From NCBI GenBank assembly GCA_030653035.1, contig JAUSAB010000034.1, forward strand, positions 1 through 34,624: 34,624 nt of DNA. The letters run 5' to 3'. Below the pieces are notes generated by a model. It saw only the letters and a program-made list of their open reading frames with translations, was not told the origin of the DNA and searched no databases. Shown piece after piece: positions 24,846 to 32,911 of this stretch. Within the stretch, counting starts at the first letter, position 1; each line of letters opens with the position of its first letter. The position numbers were made by a program, and so were the translations under genes. The DNA comes from Desulfocapsaceae bacterium (lineage in GTDB: Bacteria > Desulfobacterota > Desulfobulbia > Desulfobulbales > Desulfocapsaceae).

Positions 24846-24875
24846 AAAGTAAACTCGATCACCGATCCTTGTCAA
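24846..24875 (-). promoter_or_regulatory. Putative promoter of the leuA leader
   Basis: Minus-strand TTGACA (24875-24870, perfect) and TACTTT (24851-24846) separated by 18 bp, giving an RNA start near 24839, about 38 bases before the leader ATG. Confidence 0.55.
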
Positions 24876-24988
24876 GCAACTTTTACAAATCCTTTTCTGC
24901 CGGAACAACGTCTCTGCCGATCCCCACCCCAATGTTTTACCAACGAAGTAAGCATTTAAGGAATTATTCCCAGAAGACACCTTCATTC

Positions 24989-25017
24989 TTGACATTATTG
25001 CTGTTCATAGATATATA
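24989..25017 (+). promoter_or_regulatory. Putative sigma-70 promoter of ilvB
   Basis: TTGACA (24989-24994, perfect), a 17-bp spacer, then TATATA at 25012-25017. The untranslated leader to ilvB is about 125 bases and contains no leader peptide start, so attenuation like that at leuA is not evident here. Confidence 0.55.
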
Positions 25018-25151
25018 TTCTGGTTCTTTATATATTATTTTGGCATAATTATATCATTTTTTTGAAATCAAAGCAGGCAAGTTCAGAGATTTTTTTTTGA
25101 AAGATTGTCAACTTTTCTGAAAAACCTCAATAAATGAAAGGAAGAGGCTTC

Positions 25152-26852
25152 ATGGAAAAAATTAGCGGCTCACAGGCCATTATCCGATGCCTTCAGGAAG
25201 AAGGCGTAAAAATCATTTTCGGCTTCCCCGGCGGCGCAGTCATTGATCTCTTTGACGCCTTGATGGACTCCGATATCACCAATGTACTCGTCCGCCATGA
25301 ACAAGGCGCCGTCCATGCGGCTGATGGCCTGGCCCGGGTAACCGGCGAGGTCGGTGTCGCCCTGCTCACCTCCGGCCCGGGTGCCACTAATGGCGTAACG
25401 GCCATTGCTACAGCCTACATGGATTCCATCCCTTTGGTCATCCTCACCGGTCAGGTCCCCACCCCTCTGATCGGCAATGACGCCTTCCAGGAAGTGGATA
25501 TCGTCGGTATCACCCGCCCCTGCACCAAACATAACTATCTGGTGAAAGACGCCAAAGACCTGGTCTCCACCCTGCGCGAGGCCTTCCACATCGCCCGCAC
25601 CGGCCGCCCAGGCCCGGTACTGGTAGATCTGCCCAAGGATGTGGTCGCCAAAATGGTTGATTTTACCGAGAAAAAACCAATCAGGATGCAGACCTATCAG
25701 CCCACCTATGAGCCACATCCAGGACAGATTGAAAAGGCATGTAAACAGATCCTGAAGGCCAAAAATCCAGTGCTCTATGTCGGCGGCGGGGTGATTCTTT
25801 CCAATGCCAATGAAGAGCTGACCGAACTGGCCAGAAAGCTCAACATTCCGGTGACCATGACCCTGATGGGCCTTGGCGGTTTCCCCGGCAGCGACCCGTT
25901 GTCCATGGGCATGCTGGGGATGCATGGCAGTTATTCCGCCAACATGGCCGTTGCCCACAGTGATCTGCTGATTGCCGTCGGCGCCCGCTTCGATGACCGG
26001 GTAACCGGCCGGCTCGACGCCTTTGCCCCCCATGCAACCATTATCCATATCGATATCGATCCCACCTCGATCAGTAAAAATGTCAAGGTTGATATCCCGA
26101 TTGTCGCCGACTGCAAACATGCCCTCACTGCCATGAACACCTGGTTTAACACTGCCAGTGATTTCAACCGCGAGCAGGTGATGGCAAGCCATGAGCCGTG
26201 GCGTGCGACTATTGACGAATGGACGAAAAAGCACCCTATGGCATATATCGATGAAGGGGAGATTATCAAGCCCCAATATGTCATCCAGAAGCTTGACGAA
26301 CTCACCCATGGTGATGCAATTATCACCACCGAGGTTGGCCAGAATCAGATGTGGGCCGCCCAGTTTTACAAATTCAACAAACCACGACAGTGGGCCACTT
26401 CCGGCGGACTCGGCACCATGGGTTATGGTCTGCCCGCCGCCATTGGCGCCAAGATGGCGTTTCCTGAAAAAACTGTTATCGATGTGGCTGGCGATGGTTC
26501 CATCCAGATGAATATCCAGGAACTGGCCACGGCCAAACAATATAAGTGTCCAGTCAAGGTTGCCATTCTCAACAATAATTACCTGGGGATGGTCCGTCAG
26601 TGGCAGGAACTTTTCTACAACAAACGCTACGCCGGAACCGTCATGGAGGTTACCCCTGACTTTGTGCTGCTGGCTCAGGCATACGGTGCGGTCGGGTTAC
26701 GGGCCACCAAGAAAAGTGAGGTGGAGGCGGTGATCAAAGAGGCCCTGACCACAAATAATACCGTGATCATGGACTTTGTCATTGCCCGGGAAGAATGTGT
26801 TTTCCCAATGGTACCGGCAGGAAAGGCCACTACCGAGATGCTTCTGGTCTAA
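25152..26852 (+). CDS. ilvB: Acetolactate synthase, large subunit
   Basis: Thiamine-diphosphate enzyme making acetolactate or acetohydroxybutyrate for valine, leucine and isoleucine. The 566-residue length is normal. It shows FGFPGGAVIDLFD, the catalytic Glu in VRHEQGAVHAADG, the FAD-domain segment GARFDDRVTGRLD, and the thiamine-diphosphate site GDGSIQMNIQEL...NNNYLGMVRQWQ. The start is placed at 25152 because AAAGGAAGAGG is just upstream; an ATG at 25134 lies before that ribosome site. It is followed by ilvN after a hairpin repeat and is divergent from leuA. Confidence 0.96.
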   Translation: MEKISGSQAIIRCLQEEGVKIIFGFPGGAVIDLFDALMDSDITNVLVRHEQGAVHAADGLARVTGEVGVALLTSGPGATNGVTAIATAYMDSIPLVILTGQVPTPLIGNDAFQEVDIVGITRPCTKHNYLVKDAKDLVSTLREAFHIARTGRPGPVLVDLPKDVVAKMVDFTEKKPIRMQTYQPTYEPHPGQIEKACKQILKAKNPVLYVGGGVILSNANEELTELARKLNIPVTMTLMGLGGFPGSDPLSMGMLGMHGSYSANMAVAHSDLLIAVGARFDDRVTGRLDAFAPHATIIHIDIDPTSISKNVKVDIPIVADCKHALTAMNTWFNTASDFNREQVMASHEPWRATIDEWTKKHPMAYIDEGEIIKPQYVIQKLDELTHGDAIITTEVGQNQMWAAQFYKFNKPRQWATSGGLGTMGYGLPAAIGAKMAFPEKTVIDVAGDGSIQMNIQELATAKQYKCPVKVAILNNNYLGMVRQWQELFYNKRYAGTVMEVTPDFVLLAQAYGAVGLRATKKSEVEAVIKEALTTNNTVIMDFVIAREECVFPMVPAGKATTEMLLV

Positions 26853-26892
26853 GCCGTCAGCAAAACATAGCTGCAACATTGAAATATCATGA

Positions 26893-26953
26893 CCGGCATA
26901 AGGACCGTAACGAGATAGTTAAAAATTTAATGGTTATCTCGTAACGGCTCCTA
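26893..26953 (-). repeat. Dispersed hairpin repeat family 1, copy D (half element)
   Basis: Linker GGCATAAGG then ACCGTAACGAGATAG and its partner TTATCTCGTAACGGCTCCT. It is the reverse of copies B and C and lacks the second stem. It sits in the ilvB-ilvN gap, so it forms a hairpin within the polycistronic mRNA. Confidence 0.7.
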
Positions 26954-26994
26954 ACAAACTCCCTCAAGAGATCTACTTTGCACAGGACAAACAG

Positions 26995-27477
26995 ATGAAA
27001 CATACAATTTCCGTACTTCTTCAAAATAAACCAGGAGTGCTTTCCAGGGTCACCGGCCTGTTCAGTGGCCGCGGCTTTAATATCGAAAGCCTCAGTGTCG
27101 CCGAGACCCTGGAACCCAGCATCTCCTGCCTGACTCTCGTCACCCGTGGCGATGCAGCAATTATTGAGCAGATAACCAAACAACTTCATAAACTCATTGA
27201 TGTCATCAAGGTTACCGATGTTGGTGACAGTGAGTATGTGGAACGGGAGATGGTCCTGATCCGCGTCAAGGCCGAGGCCCAGACCAGAGCTGAGGTTCTG
27301 CGGGTCATCGATATCTTCCGGGGAAAGGTTGTGGATGTCAGCCCCAAGTCCTATGCGGTTGAAGTGACCGGATCGGCGTCAAAGGTTCAGGCCATTATTG
27401 ATATCCTCAAGCCAATCGGCATTCAGGAGATCGTCCGCACCGGCACTATTGCCATGGCCAGAGCCAGCAAAAAATGA
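26995..27477 (+). CDS. ilvN: Acetolactate synthase, small regulatory subunit
   Basis: 160 residues, the usual length of the ACT-domain regulatory subunit that confers valine feedback inhibition. The N-terminal ACT starts MKHTISVLLQNKPGVLSRV and reads GLFSGRGFNIESLSV. The C-terminal part has REMVLIRVKA, IFRGKVVDVSP, and ends GIQEIVRTGTIAMARA. Its last four bases overlap the ATG of psd. ilvC, which often follows ilvN, is not here. Confidence 0.95.
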   Translation: MKHTISVLLQNKPGVLSRVTGLFSGRGFNIESLSVAETLEPSISCLTLVTRGDAAIIEQITKQLHKLIDVIKVTDVGDSEYVEREMVLIRVKAEAQTRAEVLRVIDIFRGKVVDVSPKSYAVEVTGSASKVQAIIDILKPIGIQEIVRTGTIAMARASKK

Positions 27478-28118
27478 CATCCCCACAGATCCCGATTGCC
27501 AAGGAAGGGTATCCGTTTATTGCCTTCAGCGCCTTTGTCACCCTGATCATCGCGGTTTTAGGCTATGACCTGCTCGCTCTGCCGGCACTGGCCATCACCA
27601 CCTTTGTCATCTGTTTTTTCCGTGACCCGGAACGTATCGGCCCCATCAGCGAAGATGCCCTGATATCTCCGGCTGACGGCAAGGTCATCCTGATTGAAAA
27701 GATTATTGACGACCAATATCTCTTAGGCCAGGTGTACAAGGTCTCCATCTTCATGAACGTCTTTAACGTTCATGTCAATCGGATCCCTGTGAGCGGCACT
27801 GTCGAGAAGATCCTCTATACTCCCGGGAAATTTTATTCAGCAGACAGCGACCGCGGGGCCATGCACAACGAGCATTGCGCGACCATTCTCCGCAGCACCA
27901 GTGGCCATCGGCTGGCCTTTGTCCAGGTGGCCGGCCTGATTGCCAGACGGATTGTCTGCTGGCTGGAGATGGACGACCAGGTTCGTCGAGGTCAGCGTTT
28001 TGGCCTCATCCGTTTTGGATCCCGCGTCGATCTCTACATCCCCACCCAGACCCAGCTTGAAATTACCGTCGGCCAGAAGGTAAGGGCCGGCGAAACAGTA
28101 CTTGGCTATCTTTCCTGA
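27474..28118 (+). CDS. psd: Phosphatidylserine decarboxylase proenzyme (short type)
   Basis: Inner-membrane enzyme that converts phosphatidylserine to phosphatidylethanolamine. The 214-residue length fits the short, archaeal-like class. The N-terminus has a hydrophobic region (about 17-44) then FFRDPER, then ISPADGKV, FMNVFNVHVNRIPVSGTV, GAMHNEHCA and the RFGSRVDLY site where self-cleavage before Ser creates the pyruvoyl group. It overlaps ilvN by 4 bp. pssA follows, so the two steps of phosphatidylethanolamine synthesis are adjacent. Confidence 0.95.
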   Translation: MTSPQIPIAKEGYPFIAFSAFVTLIIAVLGYDLLALPALAITTFVICFFRDPERIGPISEDALISPADGKVILIEKIIDDQYLLGQVYKVSIFMNVFNVHVNRIPVSGTVEKILYTPGKFYSADSDRGAMHNEHCATILRSTSGHRLAFVQVAGLIARRIVCWLEMDDQVRRGQRFGLIRFGSRVDLYIPTQTQLEITVGQKVRAGETVLGYLS

Positions 28119-28196
28119 GCAGAACAGGAACCAACGCAACCTGCACACTTTTTCCCGGTGTATCCTCGAAACCATCCTTACAGGAAGGAATCTATC

Positions 28197-28958
28197 ATGG
28201 CAGAGAATCAACCAGAAATTAGTTCAAAGTTTTATCCACTCCCCTGCATGTTCACCCTTGCCAGTCTCTTTTGTGGATTTTATTCCATGATCGCCTCTGT
28301 CAATAAAGATTTCATGAACGCCGCCATCGCCATTCTGGTCGCGGCCATCTTTGATGCCCTTGACGGCCGGGTTGCGCGGATGACAAGAACAACCAGTCAA
28401 TTCGGGGTGGAGCTGGATTCCCTGTGCGACATGGTCTCCTTTGGTGTCGCCCCCGGGCTCCTGGCTTATCTCTGGGCCTTACATCCCTATGGCCGTTATG
28501 GCTGGCTGGCCGCGTTTCTCTATGTGGCCATGACTTCATTGCGCCTGGCCCGTTTCAACTCCCAGGACACGAAATCGGCTACCAAGGATTTCGTTGGCCT
28601 GCCTTGCCCTGCCGCTGCGGCCATGATCGTCACCAGCGTCCTGTTTTGCCATTATCTGGGCATCACCGGCGAGGTCAAGCACATCTCCCTGCTGCTGCTG
28701 GTCTATCTGCTCTCCTACCTGATGGTCTCGACCCACAAGTACCTCAGCTTCAAAAACCCGAAGCCCGGTCGCTTTCGAACCTTTCAAATCCTGGTTGGGA
28801 TGCTGCTCCTCTTTATCCTGATTGCGGCAGAACATGAAGTCATGCTCTTTCTGATCTTTGTGCTCTATATCGCCTCCGGACCCAGCATGGCCCTCTATAA
28901 CAAGATTCGCGGACTGAAGAAAACTCCACCCGTTTCTTCAGAGAATCCTTTATCGTAA
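28197..28958 (+). CDS. pssA: CDP-diacylglycerol-serine O-phosphatidyltransferase
   Basis: 253 residues, polytopic membrane protein of the CDP-alcohol phosphatidyltransferase family. The signature is spread over about 53-80: DALDGRVAR, then GVELDSLCDMVSFG (D-G-x2-A-R...G-x3-D-x3-D). It has several hydrophobic helices (GLLAYLWALH, FLYVAMTSLRLARF, LLLLVYLLSYLMV, ILVGMLLLFILIAAEH). The start was set at 28197, preceded by AGGAAGGA; the open frame extends to a GTG at 28158 but without a ribosome site. It is directly downstream of psd. Confidence 0.94.
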   Translation: MAENQPEISSKFYPLPCMFTLASLFCGFYSMIASVNKDFMNAAIAILVAAIFDALDGRVARMTRTTSQFGVELDSLCDMVSFGVAPGLLAYLWALHPYGRYGWLAAFLYVAMTSLRLARFNSQDTKSATKDFVGLPCPAAAAMIVTSVLFCHYLGITGEVKHISLLLLVYLLSYLMVSTHKYLSFKNPKPGRFRTFQILVGMLLLFILIAAEHEVMLFLIFVLYIASGPSMALYNKIRGLKKTPPVSSENPLS

Positions 28959-29026
28959 ACCACGCGCAGAGCCTTTGCAAACAAGGCCCGCGAGAAATAA
29001 CAGCATATTTACAAGGAACTTGAGAC

Positions 29027-30055
29027 ATGTGTAGTGAACAAAAAAAATACAATGTTGCCATCGCCGGCGCGACCGGGGCCGTTGGCGGCGCCATGCTGGA
29101 CGTATTACGCCGGAAGAATTTTCCCATAAACGAACTGCGGCTTCTGGCCTCTGAACGTTCCGTGGGCAAGAAAATCATGTTTTGCGGCAAAGAATACGCC
29201 GTGCAGCTTCTCTCCAAGGACTCCTTCATCGGGATTGACATCGCCCTGTTTTCCGCCGGCGCTTCCCGTTCTTTGGAATTTGCCCCTGCCGCCGCCGCCG
29301 CCGGCGCTGTAGTCATCGACAACTCCAGCGCCTTCCGCATGGATCCCGAGATTCCTCTGGTGGTCCCCGAGGTCAACCCTCATGCCATTGCCCAATACAC
29401 CAACCGGGGCATTATCGCCAACCCCAACTGTTCCACCATCCAGATGCTGGTTGCCCTGAAACCAATTTACGACAAGGTTGGCATCAAGCGCCTGGTGATC
29501 TCAACCTATCAGGCGGTTTCCGGCACCGGGGCCAAGGCCATAGATGAACTGAAGAATCAAGTACTGGCCTATGCCGCCGGCAAGCCCATGGAACACAAGG
29601 TCTATCCCCACCAGATCGCCTTTAACTGCCTGCCGCACATCGACAGTTTTCTTGACAATGGCTACACCAAGGAAGAGATGAAGATGGTCAACGAGACCAG
29701 GAAGATCTTTGAGGACGACACCATCGGAGTCACCGCCACTGCGGTACGGGTTCCGGTTATTTACGGACACTCAGAGGCCGTGAATATCGAGACCAAAAAG
29801 AAGATCAGCGCCGCGGAAGTCAAGGAGCTTTTATCCCATGCCGACGGCGTTCAACTCGTGGACGAACCGACTCTGGCCCGCTACCCGCTGGCTATTGACT
29901 GTGAAGGAAGATTCGAGACCCTGGTCGGCAGGATCCGCGAGGATGAGTCTATTGCCAACGGCATCAACATGTGGGTGGTATCCGACAATATTCTTAAGGG
30001 TGCGGCCCTTAATGCCGTTCAGATTGCGGAATATTTTGTTGCCAAATATAAATAA
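29027..30055 (+). CDS. asd: Aspartate-semialdehyde dehydrogenase
   Basis: 342 residues. NADP-binding N-terminus YNVAIAGATGAVGGAML, catalytic Cys in IANPNCSTIQM (about residue 132), and TYQAVSGTGAKAIDEL and VRVPVIYGHSEAV, all characteristic. It provides the semialdehyde for lysine/diaminopimelate, threonine and methionine and so also isoleucine. AAGGA precedes the ATG. rsmD begins in the next base after the asd stop. Confidence 0.96.
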   Translation: MCSEQKKYNVAIAGATGAVGGAMLDVLRRKNFPINELRLLASERSVGKKIMFCGKEYAVQLLSKDSFIGIDIALFSAGASRSLEFAPAAAAAGAVVIDNSSAFRMDPEIPLVVPEVNPHAIAQYTNRGIIANPNCSTIQMLVALKPIYDKVGIKRLVISTYQAVSGTGAKAIDELKNQVLAYAAGKPMEHKVYPHQIAFNCLPHIDSFLDNGYTKEEMKMVNETRKIFEDDTIGVTATAVRVPVIYGHSEAVNIETKKKISAAEVKELLSHADGVQLVDEPTLARYPLAIDCEGRFETLVGRIREDESIANGINMWVVSDNILKGAALNAVQIAEYFVAKYK

Positions 30056-30697
30056 GTGCGGATAATCAGCGGCAAAGGCAAAGGCCGAAAGCTGTTCACG
30101 CCGCCTGTGCGGGAAGTTATCATCCGCCCGACCTCTGACCGTGCCCGGGAGGCAATCTTCAACATCATTGCCGATCGGGTTCTTGGTGCCTCGGTTCTTG
30201 ATCTCTTTGCCGGAACCGGGGCCTTGGGAATTGAGGCGTTGAGCCGTGGGGCCCAAAACGTCTGCTTTGTCGATTTTCATCCTCAGGCCCTTGATCTTAT
30301 CAGCAGGAATATTCAGGTCTGCATGAATGCACTCAGTCAACACCCGGATGCTCACAATGCTGCTCCAGCCGATACCCATATGGATACGCCCAGCCCCGTA
30401 ACCCTTATCAAACATGACCTGCGCCGGGGGCTGCCTTATTTTTCAAAAAAAATCCAGTCGCCTCCAGGTTTCGACCTGATCTTTCTCGACCCCCCCTATT
30501 CCCAAGGGCTGACTATTCAGCTTCTCAGCGCCATTGACACAAGCTCCCTGCTACGCCAGCACACCCTGCTCATCGTCGAAGAGCGCGCCAAAGAAACCCT
30601 GCCGGAACGACTAACCAGACTGACCCAGGTGGACCAGCGCAAATATGGCGAGGCCGGTTTCTGGTTCTATCAACCCCTGCCGGACCAGACAACCTGA
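30056..30697 (+). CDS. rsmD: 16S rRNA (guanine966-N2)-methyltransferase
   Basis: 213 residues starting with GTG immediately after the asd TAA. It has MRIISGKGKGRKL (the family opening), RPTSDRAREAIFNII, the SAM motif LDLFAGTGALGIEALSRGA, and the catalytic motif FLDPPYSQG (DPPY). It is shorter than a fusion and lacks other domains. Translation is probably coupled to asd. It overlaps coaD by one base. Confidence 0.94.
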   Translation: MRIISGKGKGRKLFTPPVREVIIRPTSDRAREAIFNIIADRVLGASVLDLFAGTGALGIEALSRGAQNVCFVDFHPQALDLISRNIQVCMNALSQHPDAHNAAPADTHMDTPSPVTLIKHDLRRGLPYFSKKIQSPPGFDLIFLDPPYSQGLTIQLLSAIDTSSLLRQHTLLIVEERAKETLPERLTRLTQVDQRKYGEAGFWFYQPLPDQTT

Positions 30698-31236
30698 TGA
30701 CTCATTCCACGCCCCAGAAAGGTTCCGCCAAATCTCCCACTCTTGCGGTCTATCCGGGTACCTTTGATCCCATCACCATGGGCCACCTGGACATCATCAA
30801 CCGGGCCTTGAATCTCTTTGACCATATCATTATTGCCATTGCCATCAATCCGGGAAAGACCCCGCTGTTCACGCTGGACGAGCGCATCGAGATGATCAAG
30901 CAATGCTTTCCTGCCGACGACTCGCGCATCGAAGTCGTCGCGGTCTCCGGCCTTCTTGTCAACTATGCGATGCAGCGTGGCGCCAAGGCGATTATTCGCG
31001 GGCTGCGGGCAGTATCAGATTTTGATTACGAATTTCAGCTGGCGCTGATGAACCGGAAACTGGAACGGGATGTCGATACCCTTTTTCTGATGCCGGCCTT
31101 CCGCTGGATCTTCATCAGCTCTTCCATTATCAAAGACGCGGCCAGGCATGGCGGAGACGTAAGCGAACTGGTGCCGGCGCATGTCAACCAACTCATCATC
31201 AACGCCTTTTCTGCCGGAAGCAACAATCGCCTCTGA
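30697..31236 (+). CDS. coaD: Phosphopantetheine adenylyltransferase
   Basis: 179 residues; the fourth step of CoA synthesis. Nucleotidyltransferase motif YPGTFDPITMGHLDII (TxGH form), then the RGLRAVSDFDYEFQLA segment and ISSSIIKDAARHGGDVSELVP near the C-terminus, both family hallmarks. An N-terminal extension of about 15 residues precedes the usual start. The rsmD-coaD order is common in bacteria. Confidence 0.96.
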   Translation: MTHSTPQKGSAKSPTLAVYPGTFDPITMGHLDIINRALNLFDHIIIAIAINPGKTPLFTLDERIEMIKQCFPADDSRIEVVAVSGLLVNYAMQRGAKAIIRGLRAVSDFDYEFQLALMNRKLERDVDTLFLMPAFRWIFISSSIIKDAARHGGDVSELVPAHVNQLIINAFSAGSNNRL

Positions 31237-31249
31237 ACCGCCACGGACC

Positions 31250-31663
31250 ATGCCGCCCGCAAAAAACCCTCACCCCTTGCCGCCACAAACCAGGCGACGC
31301 TTCCTTTGGATCGTTGGTCTACTTGCCTTCTGCTATCCAATTCTGCGCTTTCTTGGCTACAAGATGCCCACCCAACCGCGCCTTGTTGAAGTCAAGACCA
31401 CCCTTGTCCCTGGCACTTTTTTCCTGGGCCCGGACTTCATCCTTTTCGAAAACAAACAAGGCCCGTGGGCCGTATCCAGAAAATGCACCCATCTCGGCTG
31501 CAAGATCAATTATCGGGAAAAAGAAGGGTTCCTCGAATGTCCCTGCCACCAATCCCGTTTCACTCCTGAAGGTGCTGTCATTCAAGGACCAGCCCAAAAA
31601 TCACTTCCCCGTTTTAAGGTAGAAAAACTCGACAATGCGAGGGGATACATTGTCACCATCTGA
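31250..31663 (+). CDS. Rieske iron-sulfur protein
   Basis: 137 residues from ATG 31250, 11 bp after coaD. A longer frame begins at 31181 but would overlap coaD by 56 bp. N-terminal TRRRFLW (a Tat-like twin Arg motif) starts a single membrane helix (LWIVGLLAFCYPILRFLG). The Rieske domain has CTHLGC and CPCHQS, the two Cys/His pairs of the [2Fe-2S] centre plus the disulfide Cys. It would work at the periplasmic face with the following cytochrome b, in a quinol-oxidising complex. Confidence 0.9.
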   Translation: MPPAKNPHPLPPQTRRRFLWIVGLLAFCYPILRFLGYKMPTQPRLVEVKTTLVPGTFFLGPDFILFENKQGPWAVSRKCTHLGCKINYREKEGFLECPCHQSRFTPEGAVIQGPAQKSLPRFKVEKLDNARGYIVTI

Positions 31664-31682
31664 CAATCACCCTAAATCCCCC

Positions 31683-32522
31683 ATGAATAACCTGCTCACA
31701 GAGAAAATAGCCGACATCAAATGGGGAGAATGGAGCCTGATCGCCCTTTTTATCTCGGTGCTCTCCGGTGTGCTGGTGGCCTTTCAGTACAATGCGGCCA
31801 CCCCGCTCTATTCGGCGAGCTCACTCGATGTGCTGGTGCCTTTTGGCGCATCTTTCCGCGCGCTGCACTTCTATTCCAGCCAGCTCTTCTTCCTGCTGAT
31901 GCTGGTCCATCTCTGGGCCATCCTTGACCGGGCAGACGCCTATGGCCAAGGGCAATGGATCCGGCTGATCGCCACACTGCCTGTGGCCCTGCTCGTCCTC
32001 TTTACCGGTTACGTCCTGCGGGCTGACAGCACCGGTTCCTCCGCCGGCCTGATCGCCGAAAATATCATCAGCGCCATTCCGGGGGTTGGCGGCATCCTGA
32101 ACGATCTCCTTTTTTCCATTACCGATGACGGCATGAAACGGGTCTATATCAATCATGTCTTAGGATTGGGGATTGTATGGGGGATTCTTGCCTGGGAACA
32201 TCTACGCAAATACCGCACCTCTTTCCGCCATCATCCCCTGCTGACCGCCCTGATTCTCCTGTGCTGCCTGCTACCGGCCGCCCCCTTTGAGCCGGAAAAA
32301 CTGGGAGTTTTTCACATCAAAGGCCCCTGGTTTTTTCTCGGCCTCCAGGAACTGCTCCGGTTCCTCCCCCCCTTGCTGGCCGGAGTCATCTTCCCCTCCA
32401 CCCTGCTCCTTGCCCTGTTCTTCCTGCAAAAAGACAACAGATACTACCCGCAACTCCGCACCTTCATCCTTGGCTGGCTTGGCATCTATACCCTTCTCAC
32501 CACAATTGCCCTCTGCCGCTGA
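31683..32522 (+). CDS. Cytochrome b (b6-like) membrane subunit
   Basis: 279 residues from ATG 31683 (the open frame from 31635 overlaps the Rieske gene). About seven membrane helices. Two pairs of heme-ligating His are apparent: H-x13-H in LHFYSSQLFFLLMLVHLW, and H-x14-H in NHVLGLGIVWGILAWEHL. This is the pattern of a bis-heme cytochrome b. It pairs with the Rieske gene directly upstream. No cytochrome c1/f gene follows, so its electron acceptor is not known. It ends the plus-strand run. Confidence 0.88.
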   Translation: MNNLLTEKIADIKWGEWSLIALFISVLSGVLVAFQYNAATPLYSASSLDVLVPFGASFRALHFYSSQLFFLLMLVHLWAILDRADAYGQGQWIRLIATLPVALLVLFTGYVLRADSTGSSAGLIAENIISAIPGVGGILNDLLFSITDDGMKRVYINHVLGLGIVWGILAWEHLRKYRTSFRHHPLLTALILLCCLLPAAPFEPEKLGVFHIKGPWFFLGLQELLRFLPPLLAGVIFPSTLLLALFFLQKDNRYYPQLRTFILGWLGIYTLLTTIALCR

Positions 32523-32580
32523 TTTGCCTTTTTCTATGGTAGATTTTCAACCTGACCAACCACTTCTATCAACAAAATCA

Positions 32581-32622
32581 TTGACAATGACCAGACGCTT
32601 TGTATAGTATTCATATATACAA
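32581..32622 (+). promoter_or_regulatory. Toxin-antitoxin promoter with overlapping palindromic operator
   Basis: TTGACA (32581-32586), 16-bp spacer, TATAGT (32603-32608). TTGTATA (32600-32606) and TATACAA (32616-32622) form a perfect inverted pair over the -10 and start site, suited to autorepression by the antitoxin. Confidence 0.6.
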
Positions 32623-32638
32623 AAAAGGAGATAAAATT

Positions 32639-32911
32639 ATGGCAAATATTGAAACACGAAAAGCGCCAATTAATATCAGGGCCTTGGCCACACAACGAAG
32701 CCTGATCGACAAAGCGGCTGCGGCATTGAATAAAAGCCGGTCTGATTTCATGCTGGAGGCTGCTTGCCGGGAGGCTGAAAATGTCTTGCTGGACCAGCGC
32801 CTTTTCTTTTTGCAAGATGAGGAATTTGACGCCTTTGAGGCGGCACTCAAGGCTCCTGTGCCCGAGGCTATGAAAAAGCTCCTGACAACCAAAACGCCAT
32901 GGAAAAAATAA
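32639..32911 (+). CDS. DUF1778 (TacA-like) antitoxin
   Basis: 90 residues from ATG 32639, preceded by AAGGAGA; the frame extends to 32600 without support. A ribbon-helix-helix N-terminus (APINIRALATQRSLIDKAAAALNKSRSDFMLEAA) in two halves is followed by AENVLLDQRLFFLQDEEFDAF, the C-terminal toxin-wrapping segment of DUF1778. It neutralises the GNAT toxin and represses the operon. It overlaps the toxin start by 13 bp. Confidence 0.9.
   Translation: MANIETRKAPINIRALATQRSLIDKAAAALNKSRSDFMLEAACREAENVLLDQRLFFLQDEEFDAFEAALKAPVPEAMKKLLTTKTPWKK

Noticed and set aside
24711-24995. 82- and 76-codon frames between leuA and ilvB
   Set aside because: No motif; the region is better explained by the leuA leader, terminator and promoters.
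25170-26540. 456-codon minus-strand frame
   Set aside because: Shadow of ilvB.
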